Part shown: positions 24,175 to 32,396 of the stretch, piece after piece
Layout: the number at the start of each line of letters is the position of its first letter
Position numbering within the stretch: position 1 is the stretch's first letter
NCBI RefSeq assembly: GCF_900188375.1
Contig: NZ_FZOO01000003.1
Location: 310,001-374,000 of the forward strand
Origin: Geodermatophilus pulveris
GTDB lineage: Bacteria; Actinomycetota; Actinomycetes; Mycobacteriales; Geodermatophilaceae
Length of the DNA stretch: 64,000 nucleotides
Direction of reading: 5' to 3'
The notes under the pieces: generated by a model
Databases searched by the model: none
The model's input: the letters and a program-made list of their open reading frames with translations, nothing else
Told to the model about the DNA's origin: nothing
Program-made: the position numbers and the translations under genes

Positions 24175-24741
24175 TCAGGCCGTCCGGCCGCCGGGGTCGA
24201 GGCCCGCGACGAGGTGCTCGACCAGATCGTCGAGGTCGACCGGGCAGCGCGGGTTGGCCGCCCGCAGCCGGTCCAGGGCCAGGCCGCGCAGCAGCCAGTT
24301 CAGCGTGTGCACGCGGGCGGCGGCCACCCGGCCGTCGGCCACGGCGCCGGCCAGCAGGGCCCCGACGACCTGGGCGAGGGGCCGGTCGAAGGCCCGCACG
24401 ACGGCGCGGCCCAGCCGCGGCTCCCACTCGGCGGCGCTGAGCACCGCGGCGACGGCCAGCTCGTCGCGGCCCCGACGGGCCAGCCACGGCCGCAGCAGCG
24501 CGGCGAGGTCCCCGCGCAGGTCACCGGTCGGCTCCGGTGGCGCGAACACCCGGACCCGCTCGAGGGCGGTGGCCACCACCTCCAGCAGGTCGGAGTCCTC
24601 GACCAGCTCGCCGGCGGCCCCGGCGCGGGTGCGCACCTCGGGCAGGGTCTGCCTCCCGTACCCCACCTCGCTGAGCGCGTCGAGCGCGGCGGACAGCACG
24701 ATCCGCGAGCTCGGGGAGGCCCAGTCGAAGTGCCGCTGCAT
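24175..24741 (-). CDS. TetR-family transcriptional regulator
   Basis: The protein has 188 residues. The N-terminus is a TetR-like three-helix HTH (SRIVLSAALDALSEVGYGRQ, TLPEVRTRAGAAG), followed by an all-helical ligand domain (RPWLARRGRDELAVAAVLSA, RLGRAVVRAFDRPLAQVVGA). The first helix is shorter than in most TetR proteins, so assignment to the family is good but not perfect. The ATG at 24741 follows GGGGGGACC. The frame stays open upstream but would cross the divergent DUF6394 promoter. It could control the divergent K+ channel pair; that is inference from position. Confidence 0.78.
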   Translation of the reverse strand: MQRHFDWASPSSRIVLSAALDALSEVGYGRQTLPEVRTRAGAAGELVEDSDLLEVVATALERVRVFAPPEPTGDLRGDLAALLRPWLARRGRDELAVAAVLSAAEWEPRLGRAVVRAFDRPLAQVVGALLAGAVADGRVAAARVHTLNWLLRGLALDRLRAANPRCPVDLDDLVEHLVAGLDPGGRTA

Positions 24742-24957
24742 GGTCCCCCCCGGGTGGGCCGTCACCCGCCGTTGTGCGGGCCCTCCCGCACCGTAAGCCG
24801 GGGACTGCGCAACGTGCACGTTCAGCAGCACAGCGTCCGGGCAGCGGGCGGGCGGCCGCCCGGGACGGCGGCGGGGGTCGCGCCGCGTGTGGCGCGACCG
24901 GCCGGGTCCGTGGATGCTCACACCCTCGTCGCAGTCGGCCGCAGGGGGGAGGTCGGG

Positions 24958-25344
24958 GTGAACCTGGAGAAGGTCGTCTTCGGGTTCTTCGTGCTGCTCG
25001 CCGCCACGCTGAACTTCGGCTTCTTCATCGGCGACATCGACCGCCCCGAGCTGCACAACCCCTACGAGCTGTTCGCCGCCGTCGTCGTCAACCTCATCGC
25101 GACCGTGCTGAAGTTCGGCGACCGCACGCAGATCGGCGCCGTGCACCTGGCCACCAGCCTGGTCGCCTCGCTGCAGCTGGTCGCTGCCGCCCTGCTGTAC
25201 GGCTACGCCGAGTACGTCTCGACCGCCGGGATGACCGCGTCGTGGACGGCCAGCGTGGTGTCGCTGTCCGGCGGGGCGCTGATGGCCAACGTCGTCTCCG
25301 TCGTGCTGCTGGTGATCGAGACCGTCTCCTTCCACCGCGGGTGA
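24958..25344 (+). CDS. DUF6394 membrane protein
   Basis: The protein has 128 residues with four hydrophobic segments (VVFGFFVLLAATLNFGFFIG, LFAAVVVNLIATVLKFG, VHLATSLVASLQLVAAALLY, LMANVVSVVLLVIETVSF). The GDIDRPELHNPYELF loop is characteristic of the family. The GTG at 24958 has GGGGGAGG upstream. It lies 13 bases before the K+ channel gene, and this pairing recurs in actinobacteria, suggesting an accessory subunit of the channel; there is no direct proof. Confidence 0.85.
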   Translation: MNLEKVVFGFFVLLAATLNFGFFIGDIDRPELHNPYELFAAVVVNLIATVLKFGDRTQIGAVHLATSLVASLQLVAAALLYGYAEYVSTAGMTASWTASVVSLSGGALMANVVSVVLLVIETVSFHRG

Positions 25345-25357
25345 CCCGGAGGGCGCC

Positions 25358-27199
25358 GTGGGCAACCCCCTGCTGACGTTCTGGGCGCGGCACGGCCGGG
25401 CCGAGGAGGAGGAGCGGCGGGCGCGGCGCGCCCGGCTGCTGGCCGCCGCGGCGTCGGCCAACCGCGCCTCGGAGACGGTCTTCCTCGTGCTGCGCCGGAT
25501 GCGGGCGCCGCTGATCGTGCTGATCGGCATCTTCTCGGTCAGCGTGGTCGGCCTCACCCTGATCCCCGGCCAGGACGACGAGGGACGCCCCTACGACATG
25601 GGCTTCTTCGACGCCATCTACGTCATGAGCTACACGGCCACGACCATCGGCTTCGGGGAGCTGCCCTACCCGTGGACCTACAACCAGCGGATGTGGGTGA
25701 CCGTCTCCGTCTACCTGACGGTGATCGGCTGGGCGTACGCGATCGGCTCGCTGCTCGGCCTGCTGCAGGACCGGGCCTTCCGCTCGGCGCTGGCCCTGCA
25801 GCGCTTCACCCGCAAGGTGGCCCGGCTGTCCGAGCCGTTCGTCCTGGTCGCCGGCTACGGCCGCGCCGGCGAGCTGCTCGGGCACTCGATGGACGCGCTC
25901 GGCCGCCGGGTCGTCGTGCTGGACGTGGACCCCGAGCGGATCGACGGCCTGGAACTCGAGTCCTACCACGGCGACGTCCCGGGGCTGGCCGCCGACGCCC
26001 GGGACCCCGGGCACCTGGGCGTCGCGGGCCTGGACCACCCCTGCTGCGAGGCGGTCGTGGCGCTCACCGACGACGACGAGGCCAACCTGGCCGTGGTCAT
26101 GACCACCGCGCTGCTGCGCCCCGACGTCCTGGTCGTCGCCCGGGCGACGACGAAGGTGATCGCCGAGCGCATGCAGGTGTTCGGCTCGCCCCGGGTGGTC
26201 AACCCGTTCGACCTGTTCGGCGACCACGTGCAGCTGGCGCTGCGTGCGCCGGCCTCCTACCAGCTGCTCACCTGGCTGGAGAGCGGCCCCGGCGCACCGC
26301 TGCCCCCGCGCGGCTCGCCCCCGCGCAGCGGCCGCTGGGTGGTGTGCGGCTACGGCCGGCTGGGCCGGGAGCTGACCGCGGACCTGCGCGCGGAGGGCAT
26401 CGACGTGACGGTGATCGACCCCAGCCCGCACGAGGACGCCGCCGACGTCGTCGTGGCCGGCGGCTTCGAGCCCGGCGTGCTGGAGGCGGTGGGGCTGCAC
26501 GACGCCGTGGGCTTCGTCGCCGGCACCGACAACGACATCACCAACCTCTCCCTGGTGGAGACCGCCCGCCGGGCCAACCCGGACCTGTTCCTCGCGGCGC
26601 GGCAGAACCGCCCCTCCAACGCGCCGCTGTTCGCCGCCATGGAGCTCGACGCGCTGCTGGTGCCGACCGAGGAGGTCGCGCACGAGGTGTACGCGCAGCT
26701 GTCCACGCCGCTGCTGTGGCGCTTCCTGCGGGCCATGCCGGCGCTCGGCGACGACTGGGCCGCGGAGGTCGTCGACCGGCTCACCGAGCTGTGCGGGCAC
26801 CAGCTGCAGGCGCTGTGGAAGGTGCGGCTCACCGAGCGGGAGGCCCCGGCCCTGACCTCCTGGCTGGCCTCCGGCCAGGCGCGCCTGGGCGCCCTGCTGC
26901 GCAACCCGGAGGACCGCGACGAGCCGCTGCACGCCGTGCCGCTGCTGCTGCTCCGCGGCGAGGACGCCACGCTGGCGCCGGACCCCGGGCACGTCCTGGC
27001 GCCCGGGGACGAGTTGCTGCTCGCCGGCTGGCCGGCCGCCCGGCGGGCGCTGGAGACCACCCTGCTGGTCGACGCCGTCCGCGAGTACGTGGTGACCGGC
27101 CGCCGGGTGCCGTCGGGCTGGCTGTGGCGGCGGCTGGCGCCCCCGGTGGACACGCCCACGGAGGAGGAGGTCCGGCCGACGGCGCCGACGCCGTCCTGA
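25358..27199 (+). CDS. Potassium channel with tandem RCK/TrkA-N domains
   Basis: The protein has 613 residues. A two-helix pore module has TM1 MRAPLIVLIGIFSVSVVGL, pore filter TTIGFGE around residues 93-99 and TM2 TVSVYLTVIGWAYAIGSLLG. Filter GFGE departs from the usual GYGD, so selectivity may be altered. Two NAD-binding RCK domains follow: LVAGYGRAGELLGHSMDA with VVLDVDPERI, and WVVCGYGRLGRELTADLRAE with VTVIDPSPHE. A TrkA-C-like tail ends the protein. Ligand binding at the RCK ring would gate K+ flow. The GTG at 25358 follows a GGAGGG. It is the second gene of a unit with DUF6394. Confidence 0.92.
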   Translation: MGNPLLTFWARHGRAEEEERRARRARLLAAAASANRASETVFLVLRRMRAPLIVLIGIFSVSVVGLTLIPGQDDEGRPYDMGFFDAIYVMSYTATTIGFGELPYPWTYNQRMWVTVSVYLTVIGWAYAIGSLLGLLQDRAFRSALALQRFTRKVARLSEPFVLVAGYGRAGELLGHSMDALGRRVVVLDVDPERIDGLELESYHGDVPGLAADARDPGHLGVAGLDHPCCEAVVALTDDDEANLAVVMTTALLRPDVLVVARATTKVIAERMQVFGSPRVVNPFDLFGDHVQLALRAPASYQLLTWLESGPGAPLPPRGSPPRSGRWVVCGYGRLGRELTADLRAEGIDVTVIDPSPHEDAADVVVAGGFEPGVLEAVGLHDAVGFVAGTDNDITNLSLVETARRANPDLFLAARQNRPSNAPLFAAMELDALLVPTEEVAHEVYAQLSTPLLWRFLRAMPALGDDWAAEVVDRLTELCGHQLQALWKVRLTEREAPALTSWLASGQARLGALLRNPEDRDEPLHAVPLLLLRGEDATLAPDPGHVLAPGDELLLAGWPAARRALETTLLVDAVREYVVTGRRVPSGWLWRRLAPPVDTPTEEEVRPTAPTPS

Positions 27200-27200
27200 C

Positions 27201-27225
27201 GCCGGCCCGGGGGCTTCCCCGGCGG
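27201..27225 (+). terminator. Hairpin after the K+ channel gene
   Basis: GCCG..CCCGGGG pairs with CCCCGG..CGGC around GCTT, two bases after the stop codon. It fits a terminator for the DUF6394/K+ channel transcript. Confidence 0.5.
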
Positions 27226-27275
27226 CACCCGCGGTGCTCCACTGGTGGTGTCGACCGCCCGGCGAGGAGCCGCAC

Positions 27276-27437
27276 ATGGACACGTTGACCGCCCCGCCTG
27301 CCCGCCGCCCCGGCCCGTGCGTCGCCGGGGACATCGGGCCGGAGCGCCGCGAGATCGAGTGCGAGCCGCTGCCCGCGCCGGCCCCGGCCGAGCCGGCACC
27401 GGCGGCGCCCGTGCCGGCCACGCCCGTCCCGGCGTGA
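27276..27437 (+). CDS. Short Pro/Ala-rich peptide of unknown function
   Basis: The peptide has 53 residues. It contains RRPGPCVAGDIGPERREIEC, then a PAPAPAEPAP tail. The ATG at 27276 has GAGGAG at a good distance, and the stop overlaps the next start in a GTGA arrangement, both of which favour a real gene. No family is recognised. It may act as a leader that couples translation to the downstream membrane protein. Confidence 0.5.
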   Translation: MDTLTAPPARRPGPCVAGDIGPERREIECEPLPAPAPAEPAPAAPVPATPVPA

Positions 27438-28174
27438 GCGCGCCGCCCGGCCTCCCGGACGACCCGCCCGCGCTGGTCGCCGGGGAGCTGCGCGGCTTCC
27501 GGCGCTTCCGGCTGGCCGAGGACGGGCTGCGGCCGCCGGTGCACGTCCGCGCCGGCCCCTGGGCTTGGCCGGTGGAACACGCCCGGTGCGCGGTCGACCC
27601 CGCGCACGCCCCGCCCGCGCGGGCGTGCGCGTGCGGCCTCTACGGCTGGTACCACCCCAGCCACACCGGCCTGGGCACCGGCTGGGGCGACGTGACCGCG
27701 GTGGTCGCCGCGCGCGGGCGCATCGTCCTGGGGGACGCCGGCTTCCGGGCCGCGGCGGCCCGCGTCGAGGCCGTCAGTCTCCCGCTGCGCACCGCGCTGT
27801 CCCCGCGGCAGCGCCGCCGGTGGGAGCAGGTGCTGGCCGAGCGCTACCCGGGGGCGGCGGTGCACCGGTCGCGCCGGCGGATGCTGCGGGCGCACCCGCC
27901 CGGGGACCTGTCCGCCCTGGGCATCGTCGTGCGTCCCAGCCGGGCCCCGCGGTACCGGTGGACCGCCCTGGCGGTGTGGCTCGCCGGGGCCCTGGCGGTG
28001 TGCTCGGTGGCCGTGGTGCCGCATCGGGTGCTCGTCGGGGTCCCGCCCGCCGGGTGGCTCGCCGCGCTGGCCGGCTTCGTGCTGTGGCAGGCCCTCCTGG
28101 TCTGGCTGGTGTGCCGGGCCTCGCCGCTGCCGGCCGGCGCCGAGGGCGGTCCGGCCGGTCAGGCGCCGCGGTAG
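27434..28174 (+). CDS. Two-helix membrane protein of unknown function
   Basis: The protein has 246 residues. The soluble N-terminal about 170 residues contain HARCAVDPAHAPPARACACG and LYGWYHPSHTGLGTGWGDVT followed by VVAARGRIVLGDAGFRAAAA, a pattern seen in small actinobacterial proteins with conserved Trp and Cys but no assigned role. Two membrane segments close the protein (YRWTALAVWLAGALAVCSVA and GWLAALAGFVLWQALLVWLV). The GTG at 27434 overlaps the stop of the preceding peptide. The 3' end overlaps the convergent VOC gene by 16 bases. Confidence 0.68.
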   Translation: MSAPPGLPDDPPALVAGELRGFRRFRLAEDGLRPPVHVRAGPWAWPVEHARCAVDPAHAPPARACACGLYGWYHPSHTGLGTGWGDVTAVVAARGRIVLGDAGFRAAAARVEAVSLPLRTALSPRQRRRWEQVLAERYPGAAVHRSRRRMLRAHPPGDLSALGIVVRPSRAPRYRWTALAVWLAGALAVCSVAVVPHRVLVGVPPAGWLAALAGFVLWQALLVWLVCRASPLPAGAEGGPAGQAPR

Positions 28175-28566
28175 GTGCCGACGGTCCAGAGGTTGCCGTC
28201 GGCGTCGCGGACGTCGAACTGGTGGGAGCCGTAGTCGGTGTCGTGCAGCTCCCGCAGCACCCGGACGCCGGCCATCTCCCGGACCCGCGCCCAGGCGGCG
28301 TCCACCGTGGCCGGCTCGGCCGCCACGACGTAGACGCCCTGCGGGCCGAGGGCGCCCCAGTCGCCGGGCTTGCCGCGGCTGCCGAACATGACGCCGCCGC
28401 CGTCGGGCCAGCGGGCCTCGGCGTGCTCGACGGTGCCGTCGCCGGCCCGGTACAGGGCGGTGACGGTGAAGCCGAGGCCCTCGGTGAGGAACCGGACGCC
28501 GGCGTCGACGTCGGTGAAGCCGATGCTGGGCCAGACGGTGGGCGCGGGGGTGGTCTGCGTGGTCAT
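28159..28566 (-). CDS. VOC (glyoxalase/bleomycin-resistance) family protein
   Basis: The protein has 135 residues with two beta-alpha-beta-beta-beta modules. WPSIGFTDVDAGVRFLTEGL opens the first, ARWPDGGGVMFGS carries its usual strand, and GSHQFDVRDADGNLWTVGTY ends the second with the conserved DADGNLW. The family includes metal-dependent lyases and drug-binding proteins; the ligand here is unknown. The ATG at 28566 overlaps the stop of the upstream AraC regulator (ATGA), so the two form a regulator-effector unit. Confidence 0.9.
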   Translation of the reverse strand: MTTQTTPAPTVWPSIGFTDVDAGVRFLTEGLGFTVTALYRAGDGTVEHAEARWPDGGGVMFGSRGKPGDWGALGPQGVYVVAAEPATVDAAWARVREMAGVRVLRELHDTDYGSHQFDVRDADGNLWTVGTYRGA

Positions 28567-29423
28567 GCCCGGGAGGGTGCCGTGCCGTCGGCCTCGCCGT
28601 CGTGGACGAACGGGAGCTCCTCGCGCAACCAGGTGCCCACGCTGCACCCGGCCAGGGCCTTCCACTCGCGGGCCAGGTGCGGCTGGTCGGCGTACCCGCA
28701 CCGGGCGGCGACCTCGGCCAGCGGCGGGCGCCCCGGCCCGGTCAGCAGCCGGCGCGCGGCCTCGAACCGGGCGACCCGGGCGGCCTGCTTGGGGGTGAGC
28801 CCGGTGGCCAGCCGGAACCGCTCGGCCAGGTGCCGGCGGCTCCACCCGACGTGCGCGGCGACGTCCTCGACCCGGCAGCGGCCGGCGCTGCGGTGCACCA
28901 GCCGCCAGGCCTCCCGCACCTCCGGCGGCACGGGCACGGGGCGGGCCGGGAGCCGGTCGAGCAGCGCGGCGTCCAGCCGGGCGAAGCGCTGCGGCCAGCC
29001 GGCCGCCGCCGTGAGGTCCTCGACGAGCCGGTCGGCGTCCCGGCCGAGGAGGTCGGCGAGGTCGACGGTGCGCCCCGCGAGCTCCGCGGCGGGCACCCCG
29101 AGCAGGGCCCCGGCGGCCGACGGGGTGAGGGCGTACTGCAGGCCGTCCTGCGGACGGGTCGCGTCGATCAGCGCCGGGCGGGTGTGCAGGCCGCCGACGA
29201 CCGCGTGCGCGGCCACCGCGGGCCCGGGGCCGTCCACCCGCAGCGGCCCGGCCAGCTCCACGACCAGCGTCAGGTGCCGCGACGGCAGCCCCCGGTGCAC
29301 GCCGGCCGGGTTGGCCGGCACGCGGTAGCCGTACGCCGCCGCGACGAACGGTCGCAGCGGCGCCGGGACGACGTGGCGCGTCGTGGGCACGGTCGGGCAC
29401 CTCCCGGCGGTCGGTGCGGCCAT
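28563..29423 (-). CDS. AraC-family transcriptional regulator
   Basis: The protein has 286 residues. The C-terminal AraC double helix-turn-helix is at about 175-270: RVEDVAAHVGWSRRHLAERF, ATGLTPKQAARVARFEAARR, and PLAEVAARCGYADQPHLARE with the family F/Y-x-D-x-x-H-x-x-R-x-F/W-K pattern. The N-terminal cupin-like half (GVHRGLPSRHLTLVVEL) would bind the effector. The ATG at 29423 gives full length; the body of the family could also start at a GTG 11 codons in. It overlaps the VOC gene by four bases and probably controls it. Confidence 0.91.
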   Translation of the reverse strand: MAAPTAGRCPTVPTTRHVVPAPLRPFVAAAYGYRVPANPAGVHRGLPSRHLTLVVELAGPLRVDGPGPAVAAHAVVGGLHTRPALIDATRPQDGLQYALTPSAAGALLGVPAAELAGRTVDLADLLGRDADRLVEDLTAAAGWPQRFARLDAALLDRLPARPVPVPPEVREAWRLVHRSAGRCRVEDVAAHVGWSRRHLAERFRLATGLTPKQAARVARFEAARRLLTGPGRPPLAEVAARCGYADQPHLAREWKALAGCSVGTWLREELPFVHDGEADGTAPSRA

Positions 29424-29475
29424 CCTGCCGCCGGCACGGGCCGGCCGGGTCGATCCCGGTGCGCCGGGCCGGCGG

Positions 29476-30020
29476 TCACGGGGCCGGGGGGGCCTGCGCG
29501 CCGATCCGGCCGCGGAGCGCCGTCAGCAGGGCCGGCCAGCCCAGTGCCAGGCCCGCCCCGAGCAGGGCTCCGGCGACGGTGTCGCTGAGCCAGTGGGCGC
29601 GCAGGTGGACGCGCGAGAGCGCCATGAGGCCGGCGAACGCCACCGCCCGCACCTCCCAGCGCCACCGGCTCGGCCCCGGTGGGGCGAGGACCAGCACCAG
29701 ACCGACCGCGGTCACGGCGCCGGCGACCGCGTGTCCCGACGGGAACGCCGCGGACGAGGTCTCGATCAGGCCGCCGGGCGGGCCCGGCCGTAGGCCGGCT
29801 TGACCGGCTCGATCAGCAGCTCGCTGGTGAGCACGGCCGGCGCGAAGGCGGCCAGCCGCAGCCAGTGCCGCCGCCAGGCCAGCAGCGCCTTGGCGGCCAC
29901 GCGCAGCGGCCAGTTGACGGCGCCGCTGCCGAGCCAGGACAGCGCGACCGCGACCGCCGTCGTGGGCTCGTTCCGGACGTCGCCGGCGACGTCCCGCACC
30001 GCGTCGTCCACCGCCTGCAC
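29476..30020 (-). pseudogene. PAP2-family membrane phosphatase, frameshifted and possibly 5'-truncated
   Basis: The 5' half (VAVALSWLGSGAVNWPLRVA, then AVLTSELLIEPVKPAYGRAR) and the 3' half (AFPSGHAVAGAVTAVGLVLV, AFAGLMALSRVHLRAHWLSD) are in different frames that join if one base is added in the GGG/CCC run at 29776-29778. The PAP2 acid-phosphatase signature K-x6-RP, PSGH and SR-x5-H-x3-D is then complete (KPAYGRARP, FPSGHA, SRVHLRAHWLSD). Such proteins dephosphorylate lipid pyrophosphates in the membrane. The 5' end abuts a fragment of an osmoprotectant-binding gene on the other strand, so N-terminal residues may be lost; the GTG at 30020 is only a best guess. Confidence 0.7.
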
Positions 30021-30038
30021 GACCGGTCGCGTCGCCTG

Positions 30039-30293
30039 GTCGAGACGACCGATGCACGGCTGTCGGTCGCGCGGGTGGTGCTGCTGGCCGACGACCGGGC
30101 ACTCCAGCCGCGCGGGGACGTCGTGCCCCTGGTGCGCACCGGCGTCCTCGAGCGCTGGGACGATCTCGGGACGGCGTTCGACGCGGTCAGCGCGCGGCTG
30201 ACCACCGACGTGCTCGTGCAGCTCAACGGGTTCGTCGAGCTGGACGGGCTGACCCCGACCGAGGCCGCCGCACGGTGGTGGGCCGGCGGCTGA
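30039..30293 (+). pseudogene. 3' fragment of a glycine-betaine/osmoprotectant substrate-binding protein (OpuAC)
   Basis: An 84-codon stretch reads TTDARLSVARVVLLADDRAL, QPRGDVVPLVRTGVLER, AFDAVSARLTTDVLVQLNGF, then TPTEAAARWW and a stop. This is the C-terminal lobe of an OpuAC/ProX-type binding protein (conserved TTD, LADDR, VPLVR and SxxLTTxxLxxLN blocks). No start codon or N-terminal two-thirds is present, and the fragment overlaps the PAP2 5' region on the other strand. It is a deletion remnant. The rest of the Opu transporter is not in the window. Confidence 0.6.
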
Positions 30294-30316
30294 GCGGTCC
30301 GGTCGCGCCCGGCAGA

Positions 30317-30335
30317 CCGGTGGCCGGACCACCGG
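30317..30335. terminator. Short perfect hairpin
   Basis: CCGGTGG-CCGGA-CCACCGG lies between the OpuAC fragment (+) and the aldo/keto reductase stop (-). A second GC-rich repeat follows at once. Confidence 0.45.
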
Positions 30336-30378
30336 GGTCGGCCGGCCGGGACCGGCCGTCGCCCGGGGCGGGTGCCGG

Positions 30379-31338
30379 TCACCGCCAGGGCAGGTCGCCG
30401 CGCTGTGCCCAGTAGTCCGCGGCCGGCTGCGGGGTGACGAGGTCGGCGACGTCGGTGCCGGCGAGGTCGGCGGCCACCGCCATCGCCGTCGCGCCGGCCC
30501 GCAGCTGGCCGACGGTCACCGCGCCGCTCAGGACGACGTCGGCCCACGGCTGCGCCAGCGCCACCGCCAGGGCGAGCACGTCGACGCCGACCCCGCGCGC
30601 CCGCGCCGCCTCGCCGAGCCCGGCGGTCCCGGGAGAGTCGGCAGCGGCGAGGCGGCCGTTGGCCAGGGCCTCCTTGACCACGACCCGCGCCCCGGCGGCG
30701 TGCGCCTCGGCCAGCGCCTCCCCGGCCGACGGCTCAAGCGGGTTCCAGGTCGACTGGACGCTGGTGAACAGCGGCCGGCCGTCCACCGTGAGGGCCAGCC
30801 CCCGGCGGACGGCGTCGGCCTGCGCGGGGCCGGAGGTGGAGAAGCCCAGCTCGGTGCCCTCCGCCCGGACGCCGGCGAGAGCGCGCAGCAGGTCGCGGTC
30901 GGCCCACAGCGGGCTGTCGACGGTGAGGGAGTGCACCTGGTAGAGCCGCAGCCACGGGCCCAGCAGCGCGCCGCTCTCCGCCCACTGCCGCTCGAAGGCC
31001 GCGAGGGTGTGCTCCTTGACCTCGTGCGGCTCGGCGTCCAGCCGCCAGCCACCGGTGTAGCGGTAGCCCCACTTGCTGGCCACGAACGGGGCGGCGCCGG
31101 AGCGGCGCAGCCAGCCGGCGAGGAACTCCTCGGCCCGGCCGTAGGAGCGGGCCGCGTCGAGGTAGCCGACGCCCGCGGCCGCCGCCGCGTCGAGCAGCTC
31201 GTGCGCCCGGGCCTCGAGGGCCTCCGGCGAGCGGTCGGCGGGCAGGTCGGCGTCCCGGCCGGAGGTGATGTAGGCGGGCCGCCCGATCGCGGCCATCCCG
31301 AACCCGAGCTGCGCGGTCACCGGCGCTGGCTGTGGCAT
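30379..31338 (-). CDS. Aldo/keto reductase
   Basis: The protein has 319 residues with a TIM-barrel AKR pattern: LGFGMAAIGRPAYI, LLDAAAAAGVGYLDAARSYG (catalytic Asp, with Tyr in RSYG), FVASKWGYRY (Lys), and WLRLYQVHSLTVDSPL where His of QVHS completes the tetrad. The NADPH-binding end is ALAVALAQPWADVVLSGAVT. The ATG at 31338 follows CCAGGAGG. It is monocistronic; its substrate is unknown. A 215-bp gap with nothing recognisable separates it from the ABC permease. Confidence 0.92.
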   Translation of the reverse strand: MPQPAPVTAQLGFGMAAIGRPAYITSGRDADLPADRSPEALEARAHELLDAAAAAGVGYLDAARSYGRAEEFLAGWLRRSGAAPFVASKWGYRYTGGWRLDAEPHEVKEHTLAAFERQWAESGALLGPWLRLYQVHSLTVDSPLWADRDLLRALAGVRAEGTELGFSTSGPAQADAVRRGLALTVDGRPLFTSVQSTWNPLEPSAGEALAEAHAAGARVVVKEALANGRLAAADSPGTAGLGEAARARGVGVDVLALAVALAQPWADVVLSGAVTVGQLRAGATAMAVAADLAGTDVADLVTPQPAADYWAQRGDLPWR

Positions 31339-31553
31339 GGAACCTCCTGGCGCTGACGGCGGACGACCGCAGGCCAACCTACGCAGCCGGTGGGGCGCTC
31401 GGAGACGGCGAGGGCCCCTCGACCACGCGGGTCCGAGCCGATCAGCGCGGGGCCCGGATGCTCCCCGAGCCGCCACAGCGGCGTCGCCTGCCCGGCATCC
31501 GCGCTCGTCCTGCCTCTGCCGCCGCCGCACTGCTGCCCGGCACCGGCCCCGGC

Positions 31554-32396
31554 TCAGTCGCGGGAGCGTCGGCGGAACGCCGAGACGGCGAGCGGCGCGA
31601 AGACCGCGGTCAGGATCAGTGACCAGCCGATGGACACCCCGACCGGGTTCTGCAGCGGCCACGCGGCATCCGCCCCCGCGGGCGGGCCGTTGCCCCACAG
31701 CTCCCGGCACGCCTGGGTGATCGCCGAGACCGGGTTCCACTCGGAGATCGTCCGCAGCCAGGCCGGCATGCTCTCGGTCGGCACGAACGTGTTGGCCACG
31801 AAGGTCAGCGGGAACATGACGGTGAACATGAAGCCCTGCACGGCCTCGACGGTGCGCATCAGCGAGCCCACCCAGATGCCGAGCCAGATGAGGGCGAACC
31901 CGAACAGCAGCAGCAGCGCGAAGGCGAGCACGCCGTCGACGAACCCGTTGCGCACCCGCCAGCCGATGAGCAGACCGGTCAGCGCCATCACGGCGATGCC
32001 GATGCTGGAGTGGATCAGGCTCGAGATGCTCCGGCCGACCAGGACCGCCGACCGGGGGACCGGCAGGGACTTGAACCGGTCGACGAACCCCTTCTGCAGG
32101 TCGTTGGTGAGGCCCATGGCCACGATGGCGGAGGAGAACACCATGGTCTGCACCATGATCCCGGGGAGCAGGAACTCCTTGTAGTCGGCGCCCGGCGCAG
32201 CGATCGCCCCGCCGAAGACGTAGGCGAACAGCAGCACGAACATCACCGACTGCACCGTGACGTCGAGCAGCATCTCGGGCATCCGCCGGATGTGCAGCAG
32301 GTTGCGCCAGACGATGGTCGTCGACGCCCGCAGCAGCGACGGCGGGGAGATGGGCGGCCGGGCGACCGGTGCCCGGGTGACCTGGACGGTGGTCAT
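31554..32396 (-). CDS. ABC-2-type exporter permease (DrrB-like)
   Basis: The protein has 280 residues with about six membrane helices. TIVWRNLLHIRRMPEMLLDV then TVQSVMFVLLFAYVFGGAI is the typical DrrB opening, FLLPGIMVQTMVFSSAIVAM and DLQKGFVDRFKSLPVPRSAV form the conserved ABC-2 loop, and FPLTFVANTFVPTESMPAWL precedes the last helix. DrrAB-type systems export daunorubicin or other lipophilic compounds. The ATG at 32396 overlaps the ATPase stop by four bases (ATGA), so they are one operon. Confidence 0.94.
   Translation of the reverse strand: MTTVQVTRAPVARPPISPPSLLRASTTIVWRNLLHIRRMPEMLLDVTVQSVMFVLLFAYVFGGAIAAPGADYKEFLLPGIMVQTMVFSSAIVAMGLTNDLQKGFVDRFKSLPVPRSAVLVGRSISSLIHSSIGIAVMALTGLLIGWRVRNGFVDGVLAFALLLLFGFALIWLGIWVGSLMRTVEAVQGFMFTVMFPLTFVANTFVPTESMPAWLRTISEWNPVSAITQACRELWGNGPPAGADAAWPLQNPVGVSIGWSLILTAVFAPLAVSAFRRRSRD

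Noticed and set aside
5835-29778. Programmed ribosomal frameshifting in pucR, the secreted protein, SnoaL-like and PAP2
   Set aside because: No slippery heptamer or conserved stimulatory structure was seen; a missing base is simpler.
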